Under the pieces are notes generated by a model. The model was given only the letters and a program-made list of their open reading frames with translations. It ran no database searches and had not been told where the DNA came from. A program made the translations under genes and the position numbers. Of a stretch of DNA of 64,000 bases, positions 43,238 to 50,733 are shown piece by piece. The stretch's first letter is position 1; the number at the start of each line of letters is the position of its first letter. Location: assembly GCA_965208275.1 (NCBI GenBank), contig OZ242331.1, positions 4,278,001 to 4,342,000 of the forward strand, given 5' to 3'. The stretch comes from Bin5 sp022827195. Its GTDB lineage: Bacteria; Chloroflexota; Anaerolineae; Caldilineales; Caldilineaceae.

Positions 43238-46200
43238 ATGACTGTACACGCTCCACTTTCAGCGGAAAAAGAGCGACTTCAGGGTCTTATTCAGGCAAAC
43301 CTCGATGCTCGTCGCTATTTCTATGCCAGGGCCGACGAACGGTGGCTAGATTGGCTATGGCAGAATGGATTTCTCGATCCCTTAAAGGAAGAAGACTCAA
43401 CTCTAAACGGGTACCGACCGCCGGAACTCGACTACCTTGTGCGTATGGCGGAACAGCGTCCGGCCAGAGTAGTGGACATTATGCTCGAAGTTCCCATATC
43501 CACGGATACAAGGAGCCAACAGATAGCGTACTCCTTTAACCGGATCTGCAGGAGTCTCCCGCCAAAGCAGTTAGCTCGCATGGTAGAGAAGATTCGCAGT
43601 GAGCGATGGATCCCTTTGTTGAACGAATTCGACCAGTCGGTGTTCGGTTATGAAGAGATGTTGACCACGCTCTCCGAGGCCGAGGAGTACCCGAGTATGT
43701 TGGTACTTACTGGCGCTGTCCTGGCCGTACGCAGCGAAGATGAGATGGAAAGAGCGCCCCGTTTTCCCGATAATCCTTTCTACTTTGATCATCTCTCTCG
43801 CACCGATGTTTTCCGGCGACTGGCTGGTGTGGGTGAGGAGTACGCGGAAGACGCGTTTGCCCTAGCGACTGATGTGATGGCTGCAGTCGTGCTATTAGGC
43901 GCGCAGAAGAGCGATAGTGGCCGTGAACAGTTGATTGATTTGGATTCACTTTGGGAGGAAATCCACTCACGACAAGCCAGTACTTCGGTGTTCGCAGTAA
44001 CTGACAGGTTTGCGCTCTCAAACGTAGATTTTTTTGACTTGGAACTAGGGCAAGGAAGGCCTCTCTCGTATCAAGGGAATGTGCGCGAACTCGCTGTCGC
44101 GGTCAGGTTGCTGGCTGATCGCCTCATCGGAGAAGGAAGTGCTGACCAAAGAAACGCGAGAAAAATACATGAGGATCATGTAGCGAAGCTACCCGACAGC
44201 CAAGTTACTTGGCGGTTGCGTCTCTATGTCTGGAGTTTACGGCCGGAAGTTTTCGGTATGGAATTCCTTAAGGCGTTTACCCGAATTTTTGAGGTTAAGC
44301 GGCCTTACGAAATCATGAAGTCGAGAGAGTTCCAGAAAGCTTTACATAGAGGATTCCCCGTATTGTCCGCAGAGGATCAGCAGGTTTTCGTGCAACGTAC
44401 TATCGGAATGTTTAGCCAACTGTCCGTTTCCGAGATGGATTCAGGCTCACGTATTCTTTCACTGATAAACCCTTTCCTTAGCGAAGATCCTGGTTTGGTC
44501 GAACAGGCGAGCGCAGCTGGCTTTCGGCTTGATCCGGAGTATGATATACAACCAGCCACGTCAGAAATTGGTGAGGTTAGAAAGGTTATTCCGCAAGCTC
44601 CCATTTCGCAGGAAGAGTTCAGTCAACTTCCAATTGCAGAGATAACCAGGAGACTGCGAAGAGAATGGGCTCCGGATAAGTTATATGCGCAAAACACTTC
44701 TGATAGTTTGTATGAGCCTTTGAATGCGAGCGGTGTAGGCAACCTCATCAAGAACGATATGCCGCAGCGGTTGCAAGAGTACATCTATGGTGCCAGGCAG
44801 TTCTTCGATAGGGATTTCCTCGATCCCCATTATACCTACGAGTATCTTGCTGGAATTAAAAAAACAATCAACGATCACAAGGAAATCGCGGCAGAAGCAA
44901 AATGGGATACCGTGATAGACCTTTTGGAAATAATCAGAGCATCAGGGGCGGAATCCCTCTTTGGTCGCGGCAACCAAAAACTGGATGACTTTTGGCACGC
45001 AAATTGGGATGCTGTTCACCTAGCTGCCACCGATGTTTTGCGGGACCTGTTTACGGAAAAAGATGGTCCTGCGCTGATTCTGTTCGGCAAATATCGTGAA
45101 AGGATTCTAGAGATAATCGATTATCTCCTAACTCACCCCCAACCTTCCCCTGAAGATGAGCAGGTCGTGACGCCTCAGGGCGTATCAGATTTGAAGGCGA
45201 TGCGTAACGATGCTGATGGCAGGTGGGCCACCGATCCGTTCAGCAAGGCCGTTAACTCTGTGCGCGGCCGAGCATTTGAAACATTAGTATTGTTTGCTGA
45301 GAGCGACGGCCTTCATTTGAGAGATGATGTCAAGAGTGTGTACGAATGCGTGATACAGAAGGAGAAAACACGCGCATTGATGTCTATGGTAGGACGGTTT
45401 CTTCCAAGTTTTTACTTTCGGGACAAGGATTGGATGCGTAAGCTTCTGCCGCAGGTATTCTCTCAAGAGCCCGGGAAAAAGTATCTGAGCAAAACGGCCT
45501 GGGAAGGTTTCCTGACCAATGGTCTGTACAGCGAGATGTTTAGAGATCCGAAAATCCAGGATCTCTATTGGCGGGGACTGGAATTGACAGATGACGACTA
45601 CCCTCAACACCAAAAGCATGTCACGGACCCGGACAAGGGCATCGCTGAACATCTTGCACTTGCCTATATGTACTGTGAAGAGGAGTTTGGGTTAGACCAC
45701 CCTTTGTTTAGGGCGTTCTGGGAAACTGAAAACATCAAACAACATGCGCACTTTGTCAATTATCTTGGGCAAGAGTTCGTGTTTCGGAGCGGCGCGCACG
45801 GTTACTTTATGAACCATCCGTCTGGCAAGCAACGGCTGAGGGCCTTTTGGAGGTGGCTTCTTGAGAATCACGAAGAACAGGAGACGTTTAGAGAATTCGG
45901 TCTCTGGATCAATCTTGAGAAGGGGATTTTCTTGCCCGATTGGCTTGCGCCGCGGGTAAGGATGACGCTTGAAAAGTCAAAAGGGGTCTTGGAAAGTGAA
46001 AATGACCTGAGGGAGTCAAGCGTACGGCTCGCGCAAGAAGCCCCGGAGGATACCCTTAAGATAGCTCGGCTGCATCTGTTTGAAGGTGGCGTGCGCGGCG
46101 GTCGTCAGCAGACTCTCATGCGCTGGGATTTGGACAAAAAGTGGATCGAGGCATTCAAAGTGCTTTATGATAATCCAGCAACGAGAGTCCAGACCGAAGC

Positions 46201-46279
46201 CCTGATAAACCAGCTTGTTCGCGACGGAAGACAGGCATTCTGGTCGCTGGAACAGGTAGTTGCGGACAATAATTCATAA
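43238..46279 (+). CDS. uncharacterised 1013-residue helical protein (island gene 2)
   Basis: A very large, soluble and apparently all-helical protein without signal peptide or membrane helix. The start 'ANLDARRYFYARADERWLDWLWQNGFLDPLKEEDSTLNGYRPPELDYLVRMAEQRPARVVDIMLEV' looks like a helical-repeat (HEAT/ARM-like) array. No Walker A, nuclease or protease motif was seen. The C-terminal 200 residues ('NYLGQEFVFRSGAHGYFMNHPSGKQRLRAFWRWLLENHEE') are compact and charged. AAGGAA precedes the ATG. Composition and size set it apart from the sugar genes on both sides. It may be a sensor or scaffold for island gene 1. No family was recognised. Confidence 0.65.
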   Translation: MTVHAPLSAEKERLQGLIQANLDARRYFYARADERWLDWLWQNGFLDPLKEEDSTLNGYRPPELDYLVRMAEQRPARVVDIMLEVPISTDTRSQQIAYSFNRICRSLPPKQLARMVEKIRSERWIPLLNEFDQSVFGYEEMLTTLSEAEEYPSMLVLTGAVLAVRSEDEMERAPRFPDNPFYFDHLSRTDVFRRLAGVGEEYAEDAFALATDVMAAVVLLGAQKSDSGREQLIDLDSLWEEIHSRQASTSVFAVTDRFALSNVDFFDLELGQGRPLSYQGNVRELAVAVRLLADRLIGEGSADQRNARKIHEDHVAKLPDSQVTWRLRLYVWSLRPEVFGMEFLKAFTRIFEVKRPYEIMKSREFQKALHRGFPVLSAEDQQVFVQRTIGMFSQLSVSEMDSGSRILSLINPFLSEDPGLVEQASAAGFRLDPEYDIQPATSEIGEVRKVIPQAPISQEEFSQLPIAEITRRLRREWAPDKLYAQNTSDSLYEPLNASGVGNLIKNDMPQRLQEYIYGARQFFDRDFLDPHYTYEYLAGIKKTINDHKEIAAEAKWDTVIDLLEIIRASGAESLFGRGNQKLDDFWHANWDAVHLAATDVLRDLFTEKDGPALILFGKYRERILEIIDYLLTHPQPSPEDEQVVTPQGVSDLKAMRNDADGRWATDPFSKAVNSVRGRAFETLVLFAESDGLHLRDDVKSVYECVIQKEKTRALMSMVGRFLPSFYFRDKDWMRKLLPQVFSQEPGKKYLSKTAWEGFLTNGLYSEMFRDPKIQDLYWRGLELTDDDYPQHQKHVTDPDKGIAEHLALAYMYCEEEFGLDHPLFRAFWETENIKQHAHFVNYLGQEFVFRSGAHGYFMNHPSGKQRLRAFWRWLLENHEEQETFREFGLWINLEKGIFLPDWLAPRVRMTLEKSKGVLESENDLRESSVRLAQEAPEDTLKIARLHLFEGGVRGGRQQTLMRWDLDKKWIEAFKVLYDNPATRVQTEALINQLVRDGRQAFWSLEQVVADNNS

Positions 46280-46303
46280 TCCTGCTTGACCCACCGACGA
46301 TAA

Positions 46304-46331
46304 GGGCGCCCGCTCCTTGGCGGGCGCACCC
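46304..46331. terminator. GC-rich hairpin between convergent genes
   Basis: GCGCCCGC (46306-46313) pairs with GCGGGCGC (46320-46327) across a 6-base loop, 27 bp after the island's last stop and 22 bp before the end of the HpcH gene. There is no T run, so it may act as a factor-assisted terminator for either side. Confidence 0.5.
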
Positions 46332-46352
46332 CCATCACCCTTCAACACAAAA

Positions 46353-47150
46353 CTACGAGTCGTCGTGCTCTGCCCGCACCGCGGCGGTGATCAGGTCCAT
46401 CGCCAGGATCATGTAGCCGGTGTCGTCGCCGACCTGCAGCCACTGGACGCCGCGCTTGGCCATACCGAGGGCAAAGCGGGCGTCGGGCGCCATGCCGGCG
46501 CCAACGAAGAGGCCGGCCGCGCGCGTGCGGCTGATGATGCTGTCGATGGCCTCTACGACGGTGGGATGCTCGACCTCGCCGATCAGACCGAGAGAGGCCG
46601 AGAGGTCCCAGGGGCCGAGTGCGATCGAGTCGAGGCCGGGGATGGCGAGTATGTCATCGAGGGCGGCCATGGCGTCGGCGTTTTCGATCTGGACCGCGAC
46701 GAAGATCTCGCGGTTGGCGCGTTCGATGAAGGCGTTGCCGCCGACGCGTCCGTAGTTGGAGGGCACGCGCGGCCCGTAGCCGCGCTGGCCCAGCGGCGGG
46801 TAGCGGCAGCTGTTGACGACATCCTGTACTTCGGCGGCGGAGCGGATCTGCGGCACGATGATGCCGTCGGCGCCGGCGTCGAGCACCGGTTTGATGAAGG
46901 GTGTTGCGCTGCCGGGCACGCGCACGAGCGCCGGCCTGTTTCGCGCCCTGGCGGCCAGCAGATGGCCGCTCAACGCCTCCAGGGTCATCGTGCTGTGCTC
47001 CATGTCGATCCAGAAGAAGTCGACCGAATCGCCGAGCGCGTCGGTGGCGTGGGGATCGGTCAGGGTGATCGAGGCGCCGATGCAGATGTCGCCGGCGGTC
47101 ATTCGGGCGCGGAAGGCCGCAATCGGACTGAGCTGGGTGTCGTTGGTCAT
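46353..47150 (-). CDS. HpcH/HpaI family aldolase
   Basis: A 265-residue class II pyruvate-type aldolase that cleaves 4-hydroxy-2-oxo acids to pyruvate and an aldehyde, or works in reverse. Signatures are 'DFFWIDMEHSTMTLEALSGHLLAARARN' (catalytic His and metal-site Glu region), 'ADGIIVPQIRSAAEVQDVVNSCRYPPLGQRGYGP' near residue 120, and 'AVQIENADAMAALDDILAIPGLDSIALGPWDLSASLG' near 175. The length is normal. It fits degradation of 2-keto-3-deoxy sugar acids made by the dehydratases in this window. Confidence 0.9.
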   Translation of the reverse strand: MTNDTQLSPIAAFRARMTAGDICIGASITLTDPHATDALGDSVDFFWIDMEHSTMTLEALSGHLLAARARNRPALVRVPGSATPFIKPVLDAGADGIIVPQIRSAAEVQDVVNSCRYPPLGQRGYGPRVPSNYGRVGGNAFIERANREIFVAVQIENADAMAALDDILAIPGLDSIALGPWDLSASLGLIGEVEHPTVVEAIDSIISRTRAAGLFVGAGMAPDARFALGMAKRGVQWLQVGDDTGYMILAMDLITAAVRAEHDDS

Positions 47151-47295
47151 GGTTACCTGCGTTTGGCGTGATGGTTTGGCTGCGCGCAGCCGCGGCGCAC
47201 TGTACAGGTGAAGTGTTCACCAATTTCCAGAAAAAGACAAACTAGTGCTGCCGGGGCGTGAGGGAATAGGGGAGAAAACGCCGCCCGTTTCGCGA

Positions 47296-47589
47296 TCAGA
47301 TGACCTGTGGCTGGTAGCGTTTGACTTTGATCTGATCTTCGCGCCGGCGCGCCCGCGCGAGATTGTAGGCAGTTTGCCGTTGCAGCCAGAATTCGGCGTT
47401 GGACCATCCGGCCTTCTCAAGGCGAATGGCCATCTCCGCTGAGATTGACGCGCGGCCATTCAGCACCCGCGAAAGGGTATGACGGGCCACGCCCAACACC
47501 TTTGCCGCCTCAGTGACGTTGAGGCCGACCGGGGCCAGGCAGTTTTCCCTAATGCTGCGGCCAGGGTGCAGTGGATTTTGCATAGCCAT
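47296..47589 (-). CDS. higA: HigA-type antitoxin
   Basis: A 97-residue XRE helix-turn-helix protein: 'HPGRSIRENCLAPVGLNVTEAAKVLGVARHTLSRVLNGRASISAEMAIRLEKAGWSNAEFWLQRQTAYNLARA' is the full HigA (VapI-type) sequence pattern. It lies 15 bp after the toxin gene in the usual toxin-first order. It appears intact although the toxin is frameshifted. Confidence 0.88.
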   Translation of the reverse strand: MAMQNPLHPGRSIRENCLAPVGLNVTEAAKVLGVARHTLSRVLNGRASISAEMAIRLEKAGWSNAEFWLQRQTAYNLARARRREDQIKVKRYQPQVI

Positions 47590-47604
47590 GATTGCCGGGT
47601 CGCG

Positions 47605-47884
47605 TCAGTGGTAGTCAACTAAGTCAACATCGTAGGCGTCACCATCTTCGAAGCGAAAGATGATACGCCAGTTAGCAGAAATCGAAATACTCCAGTATCC
47701 TTTCAAATTTCCTCTCAGTGGATGAAGTTGATAACCTGGCAAATCAAGGTCCGATGGTTTGCTGGCGCTATCAAGGTCGGCCAAGGCCAGCGCTATTCTT
47801 TCCGCTTGGTCAGCCCGTACTACTGCTGGCGTCCCCGCGGGCATACAACCGTCGAAGTCCTCGATGTCGATATGTCTGAGTCAT
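47605..47884 (-). pseudogene. higB: HigB-type toxin gene with a frameshift
   Basis: The N-terminus reads from ATG 47884 as 'MTQTYRHRGLRRLYARGDAS', the standard HigB start, and stops soon after in that frame. The rest, 'VVRADQAERIALALADLD' to 'NWRIIFRFEDGDAYDVDLVDYH', continues in another frame. The switch lies near the AGTAGTA around 47817-47825 (minus strand), where one extra base breaks the frame. The total length of 280 bp equals a 92-residue HigB plus one base. GGGAGGCGG precedes the ATG. The toxin is probably inactive unless the frame is restored by slippage. Confidence 0.8.
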
Positions 47885-48159
47885 GCGATAGTGTACCGCC
47901 TCCCGATACATCTGCCCACATTGGCCTGCTGCGTGGAGCGTCCCGGAACGAAAATGTGTCATGCACATCCCAGCATGCCAGAGCTGAGCCAGGCAGTGCG
48001 CCATTTCAGTGATAGATTCTGCAGTTCCATGTTATGATTTTCCATACTGTGCCCGCGGGTGCCGCGCAGTCTCTTCTTGCAAGATGCGGGGCCTCGGGCC
48101 AGGGCCTCAGTGGCTGAAAGTATGAACATGTCTCACACATCCCGCAGCAGGAGCGCTCA

Positions 48160-49173
48160 ATGACTGAACCTTCCATCAAGACCACCGTCGTCGGCAGCTA
48201 TCCTCTGCCGGCTTGGCTGGCCGCCTATCCATCCACGCCCAACCTGCGCGACGCGATTCTCGTCGTCCTCAAGACGCAGGAGCTGGCCGGGCTGGACGTG
48301 ATCTCCGACGGTGAGCTGACCCGCTTCGATATCAACCATCCCGAAACGAACGGGATGATCGAATATTTCGTGCGCCCGATGGGAGGCATCTCCAGCCGGA
48401 TGGGGCGCCAGGACGTGGCCGATTTCCGCGCGCAGCAGGGCATGGGCTTCCGCGCGCAGCCGGCCGGCGTGGTGGAGGGGCCGATCGACGAGGGCGAGAT
48501 GGACCTGCCCTCAAGCTGGCAGATGGTGAAAGGTCTGACCGCGGCCCCGCTCAAGTTCACCGTGACCGCGCCCTATATGCTGGCCAAGACGCTGCTGGAC
48601 CGCCATTATCGCGATCTTCCCAGCCTGACGATGGGCATCGCCGAGGTGCTGCGCCGCCAGGTCGAGGCGATCGACGCGCCGGTCCTGCAGGTGGACGAGG
48701 CCAACCTGACCGGCCACCCCGAGGACGCGGCCTGGGTGTACGAGCCGATCAACCACGTGCTGGACGGCGCGCGCGGGGAGCGGGCGCTCCATCTCTGCTT
48801 CGGCAACTACGGCGGGCAGAGCATCCAGAAGGGCTTCTGGGCCAACCTGCTCGGCTTCCTCAACAAGCTGCACGTGGACCATTTGGTGCTGGAGTTTGCG
48901 CGCCGCGGCTACGATGAGCTGGAGGTCTTCACCGACCTGCGCGAGGGTGTTGCTTTGGGGATCGGAGTGATCGACATCAAGGACAACGAGGTCGAGAGCG
49001 CGGACGATGTTGCCCGGCGCATCCAGAAAGCGGTCGACCTGCTGGGCGCGGAGCGGGTAAAGTGGGTCCACCCCGACTGCGGCTTCTGGATGCTGCCGCG
49101 TTCGGTCGCCGACCGCAAGATGCAGGCGCTGGTGGCAGGGCGTGATCTGTTCTTGGGGTGGACGCCGGGGTAG
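48160..49173 (+). CDS. MetE-like (cobalamin-independent methionine synthase C-terminal fold) protein
   Basis: 337 residues with the UROD/MetE-like barrel: 'TTVVGSYPLPAWLAA' start, 'ELAGLDVISDGELTR', 'APYMLAKTLL', 'VDEANLTGHPEDAAWVYE' and the late 'VKWVHPDCGFWMLPRSVADRKMQAL'. That last His/Cys stretch contains the zinc-binding Cys region of MetE. It is half the size of true MetE and lacks the N-terminal domain, as in archaeal-type and catabolic methyltransferase homologues. The C-terminus is T-P-G, whereas a second copy of its 3' end at 49499 ends in N-G-E-K. Confidence 0.8.
   Translation: MTEPSIKTTVVGSYPLPAWLAAYPSTPNLRDAILVVLKTQELAGLDVISDGELTRFDINHPETNGMIEYFVRPMGGISSRMGRQDVADFRAQQGMGFRAQPAGVVEGPIDEGEMDLPSSWQMVKGLTAAPLKFTVTAPYMLAKTLLDRHYRDLPSLTMGIAEVLRRQVEAIDAPVLQVDEANLTGHPEDAAWVYEPINHVLDGARGERALHLCFGNYGGQSIQKGFWANLLGFLNKLHVDHLVLEFARRGYDELEVFTDLREGVALGIGVIDIKDNEVESADDVARRIQKAVDLLGAERVKWVHPDCGFWMLPRSVADRKMQALVAGRDLFLGWTPG
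49111..49162 (+). repeat. direct repeat, left copy (end of the MetE-like gene)
   Basis: 52 bp that recur at 49499-49550 with three mismatches. The two copies flank the 336-bp segment holding the FitA-like antitoxin gene. Confidence 0.9.
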
Positions 49174-49219
49174 ACGCGATCATGCTATAGTGTCGTAGCA
49201 ATTTCCCAGAGGTTCTTTC

Positions 49220-49480
49220 ATGGCCAGCATCATCATGTGCAATGTTGATGAAGGGCTGGAGCGCCGGCTGCGCATTCGTGCCGCTGAGAACGGTCGCACC
49301 ATGGAACAGGAGGCGTGCGAGATCCTCCGAGCAGCCCTTGACGAATACATCGCGCCAACCAAGAACATCGGAACAGCAGTCCACGAACTGTTTAAGCCGT
49401 TTGGAGGTGTGGAATTGGAGATCCCCCCAAGGGAATCAATGCGTGAGCCTCCACGATGGATAAAGTGCCCCTATCCATAG
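49220..49480 (+). CDS. FitA-like antitoxin without a partner toxin
   Basis: An 86-residue ribbon-helix-helix antitoxin: 'IIMCNVDEGLERRLRIRAAENGRTMEQEACEILRAALDEY' is the DNA-binding part, and 'FGGVELEIPPRESMREPP' is the usual toxin-neutralising C-terminus of FitA. In intact modules a FitB PIN toxin gene overlaps this end. Here none follows: after the stop comes a copy of the MetE-like gene end. The final residues RWIKCPYP differ from typical FitA ends. A TGCTA...TAGCA imperfect inverted repeat at 49183-49200 may be its operator. Confidence 0.75.
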   Translation: MASIIMCNVDEGLERRLRIRAAENGRTMEQEACEILRAALDEYIAPTKNIGTAVHELFKPFGGVELEIPPRESMREPPRWIKCPYP

Positions 49481-49498
49481 ACTTCGTAACACATATCT

Positions 49499-49564
49499 GA
49501 CCTCAAGATGCAGGCGCTGGTAGCAGGCCGTGATCTGTTCTTGGGGTGGAACGGCGAGAAGTGA
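49499..49564 (+). pseudogene. remnant: second copy of a MetE-like gene 3' end
   Basis: Twenty-one codons plus stop read DLKMQALVAGRDLFLGW then NGEK, against DRKMQALVAGRDLFLGW then TPG in the intact gene. The first 52 bp match 49111-49162 with three mismatches. It is either the end of a deleted tandem paralogue or the original end of the upstream gene displaced by an insertion. Confidence 0.8.
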
Positions 49565-49580
49565 AGTACGAGGAGATCTC

Positions 49581-50615
49581 TCACTCCTCTAACGCCGCCA
49601 CCATTTCCTCTGTATAGCCGAAGATGGCCGGGGCGCCGCCGGTGTGGACGAAGACGACCGGCTCGTGCGGCGGCAGCGCGCCGCTGCGGATGTGGGCCAC
49701 CAGCCCGGCCAGCGCCTTGCTGGAGTAGACCGGATCGGTGAGGATGCCCTCCGTTTGGGCCAGCAGGCGCAGCGCGGCCATCCCCTCCGCCGAGGGGATG
49801 CCGTAACGCTCGCCGACGAAGGAGTCGTCGTTGTCGAAGTCGGCCGCGGTCAGGGTCACGTCCAGGTCCAGCCGGTCGGCGGCCTGGTTCGCGGTCCAGG
49901 CCATGCGCTTCTCGTTGTCCTTCTTGAAGGCCGGATTGATGCCCTTCACCTGCATGGGGCTGCCCACCGCTTTGAGTCCAAGGACCAGCCCGGTCTGGGT
50001 GGTGTCGGCCGCGCAGACGTAGACATAACGCGGGTCGATTTCCTCCTGGCGGCACTGGCGCACCAGCTCGAGGGCGGACTCGGCATAGGCGATGACATCC
50101 AGGTCGACCGTATCGTCCTGGCGCGGCACGAAGACGTTGTGGCCGGCCGCGCGCAGCGCTTCGGCCTTGGCCGCGATCATCTCCTGCTGGCGGTCGCGAT
50201 CGTTGTCCGACAGTACCGTTACATGCGCGCCCAGCAGCCGCTGCACCAGGTTGTTGCCGGAGATGGCCGTCCTGTCTATCTCCCGCTCGGAGCGCAAGAC
50301 CAGATGCAGCGTCATACCCAGCTTGGCGCAGGCCCCTGCCAGCTGGCGGCAGTAGTTGGACTGCACCGCCGCGCCGAAGACGACCGTATCCGCGCCGCGT
50401 TCGACCGCTGCCGCCATGCTGTATTCGAGCATGCGGGTCTTGTTGCCGCCGAAGGCCAGGCCGGTCAGGTCGTCCCGCTTGATCCATACCTGCGGCCCGT
50501 CCAGGGCAGCGCTGAAACGGGGCAGATGCTCGAGCGGTGTATTGTCCACACCCAGGCGCACGCGCTGCAGATTGGCCAGCGCCATCTCCAGTTTGCTTTC
50601 CAGTGCAGAACTCAT
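49581..50615 (-). CDS. D-cysteine desulfhydrase / ACC deaminase family PLP enzyme
   Basis: 344 residues from ATG 50615, set by an AAGGAG Shine-Dalgarno. It is a fold-type II PLP enzyme: 'VWIKRDDLTGLAFGGNKTRMLEY' contains the PLP lysine (G-G-N-K), 'VVFGAAVQSNYCRQLAGACAKLGM' the substrate-carboxylate loop, and 'VVFVHTGGAPAIFGY' the phosphate-side end. The family deaminates D-cysteine or related D-amino or sulfur amino acids to 2-oxo acids; ACC deaminase is less likely here. It is the downstream-most gene of a minus-strand cluster. Confidence 0.85.
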   Translation of the reverse strand: MSSALESKLEMALANLQRVRLGVDNTPLEHLPRFSAALDGPQVWIKRDDLTGLAFGGNKTRMLEYSMAAAVERGADTVVFGAAVQSNYCRQLAGACAKLGMTLHLVLRSEREIDRTAISGNNLVQRLLGAHVTVLSDNDRDRQQEMIAAKAEALRAAGHNVFVPRQDDTVDLDVIAYAESALELVRQCRQEEIDPRYVYVCAADTTQTGLVLGLKAVGSPMQVKGINPAFKKDNEKRMAWTANQAADRLDLDVTLTAADFDNDDSFVGERYGIPSAEGMAALRLLAQTEGILTDPVYSSKALAGLVAHIRSGALPPHEPVVFVHTGGAPAIFGYTEEMVAALEE

Positions 50616-50702
50616 GCAGAAGTCTCCTTCGGCGGTCGCCGATTCGTCGTTGTCATTGCTGCATTGTGGGGCAAGGTTTACCATAAGCGCCGCACCGGCT
50701 GC

Positions 50703-50733
50703 TGTCCGCTATCCACCGGCCACTGACCACTCC
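50703..50733. repeat. family B repeat overlapping the end of the ABC exporter gene
   Basis: The words GCTATCCACCGGCCACTGAC and CACTCC span the stop codon (50709-50711) and supply the last six codons of the exporter. The same words lie near 56440 and 56552. Confidence 0.6.
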
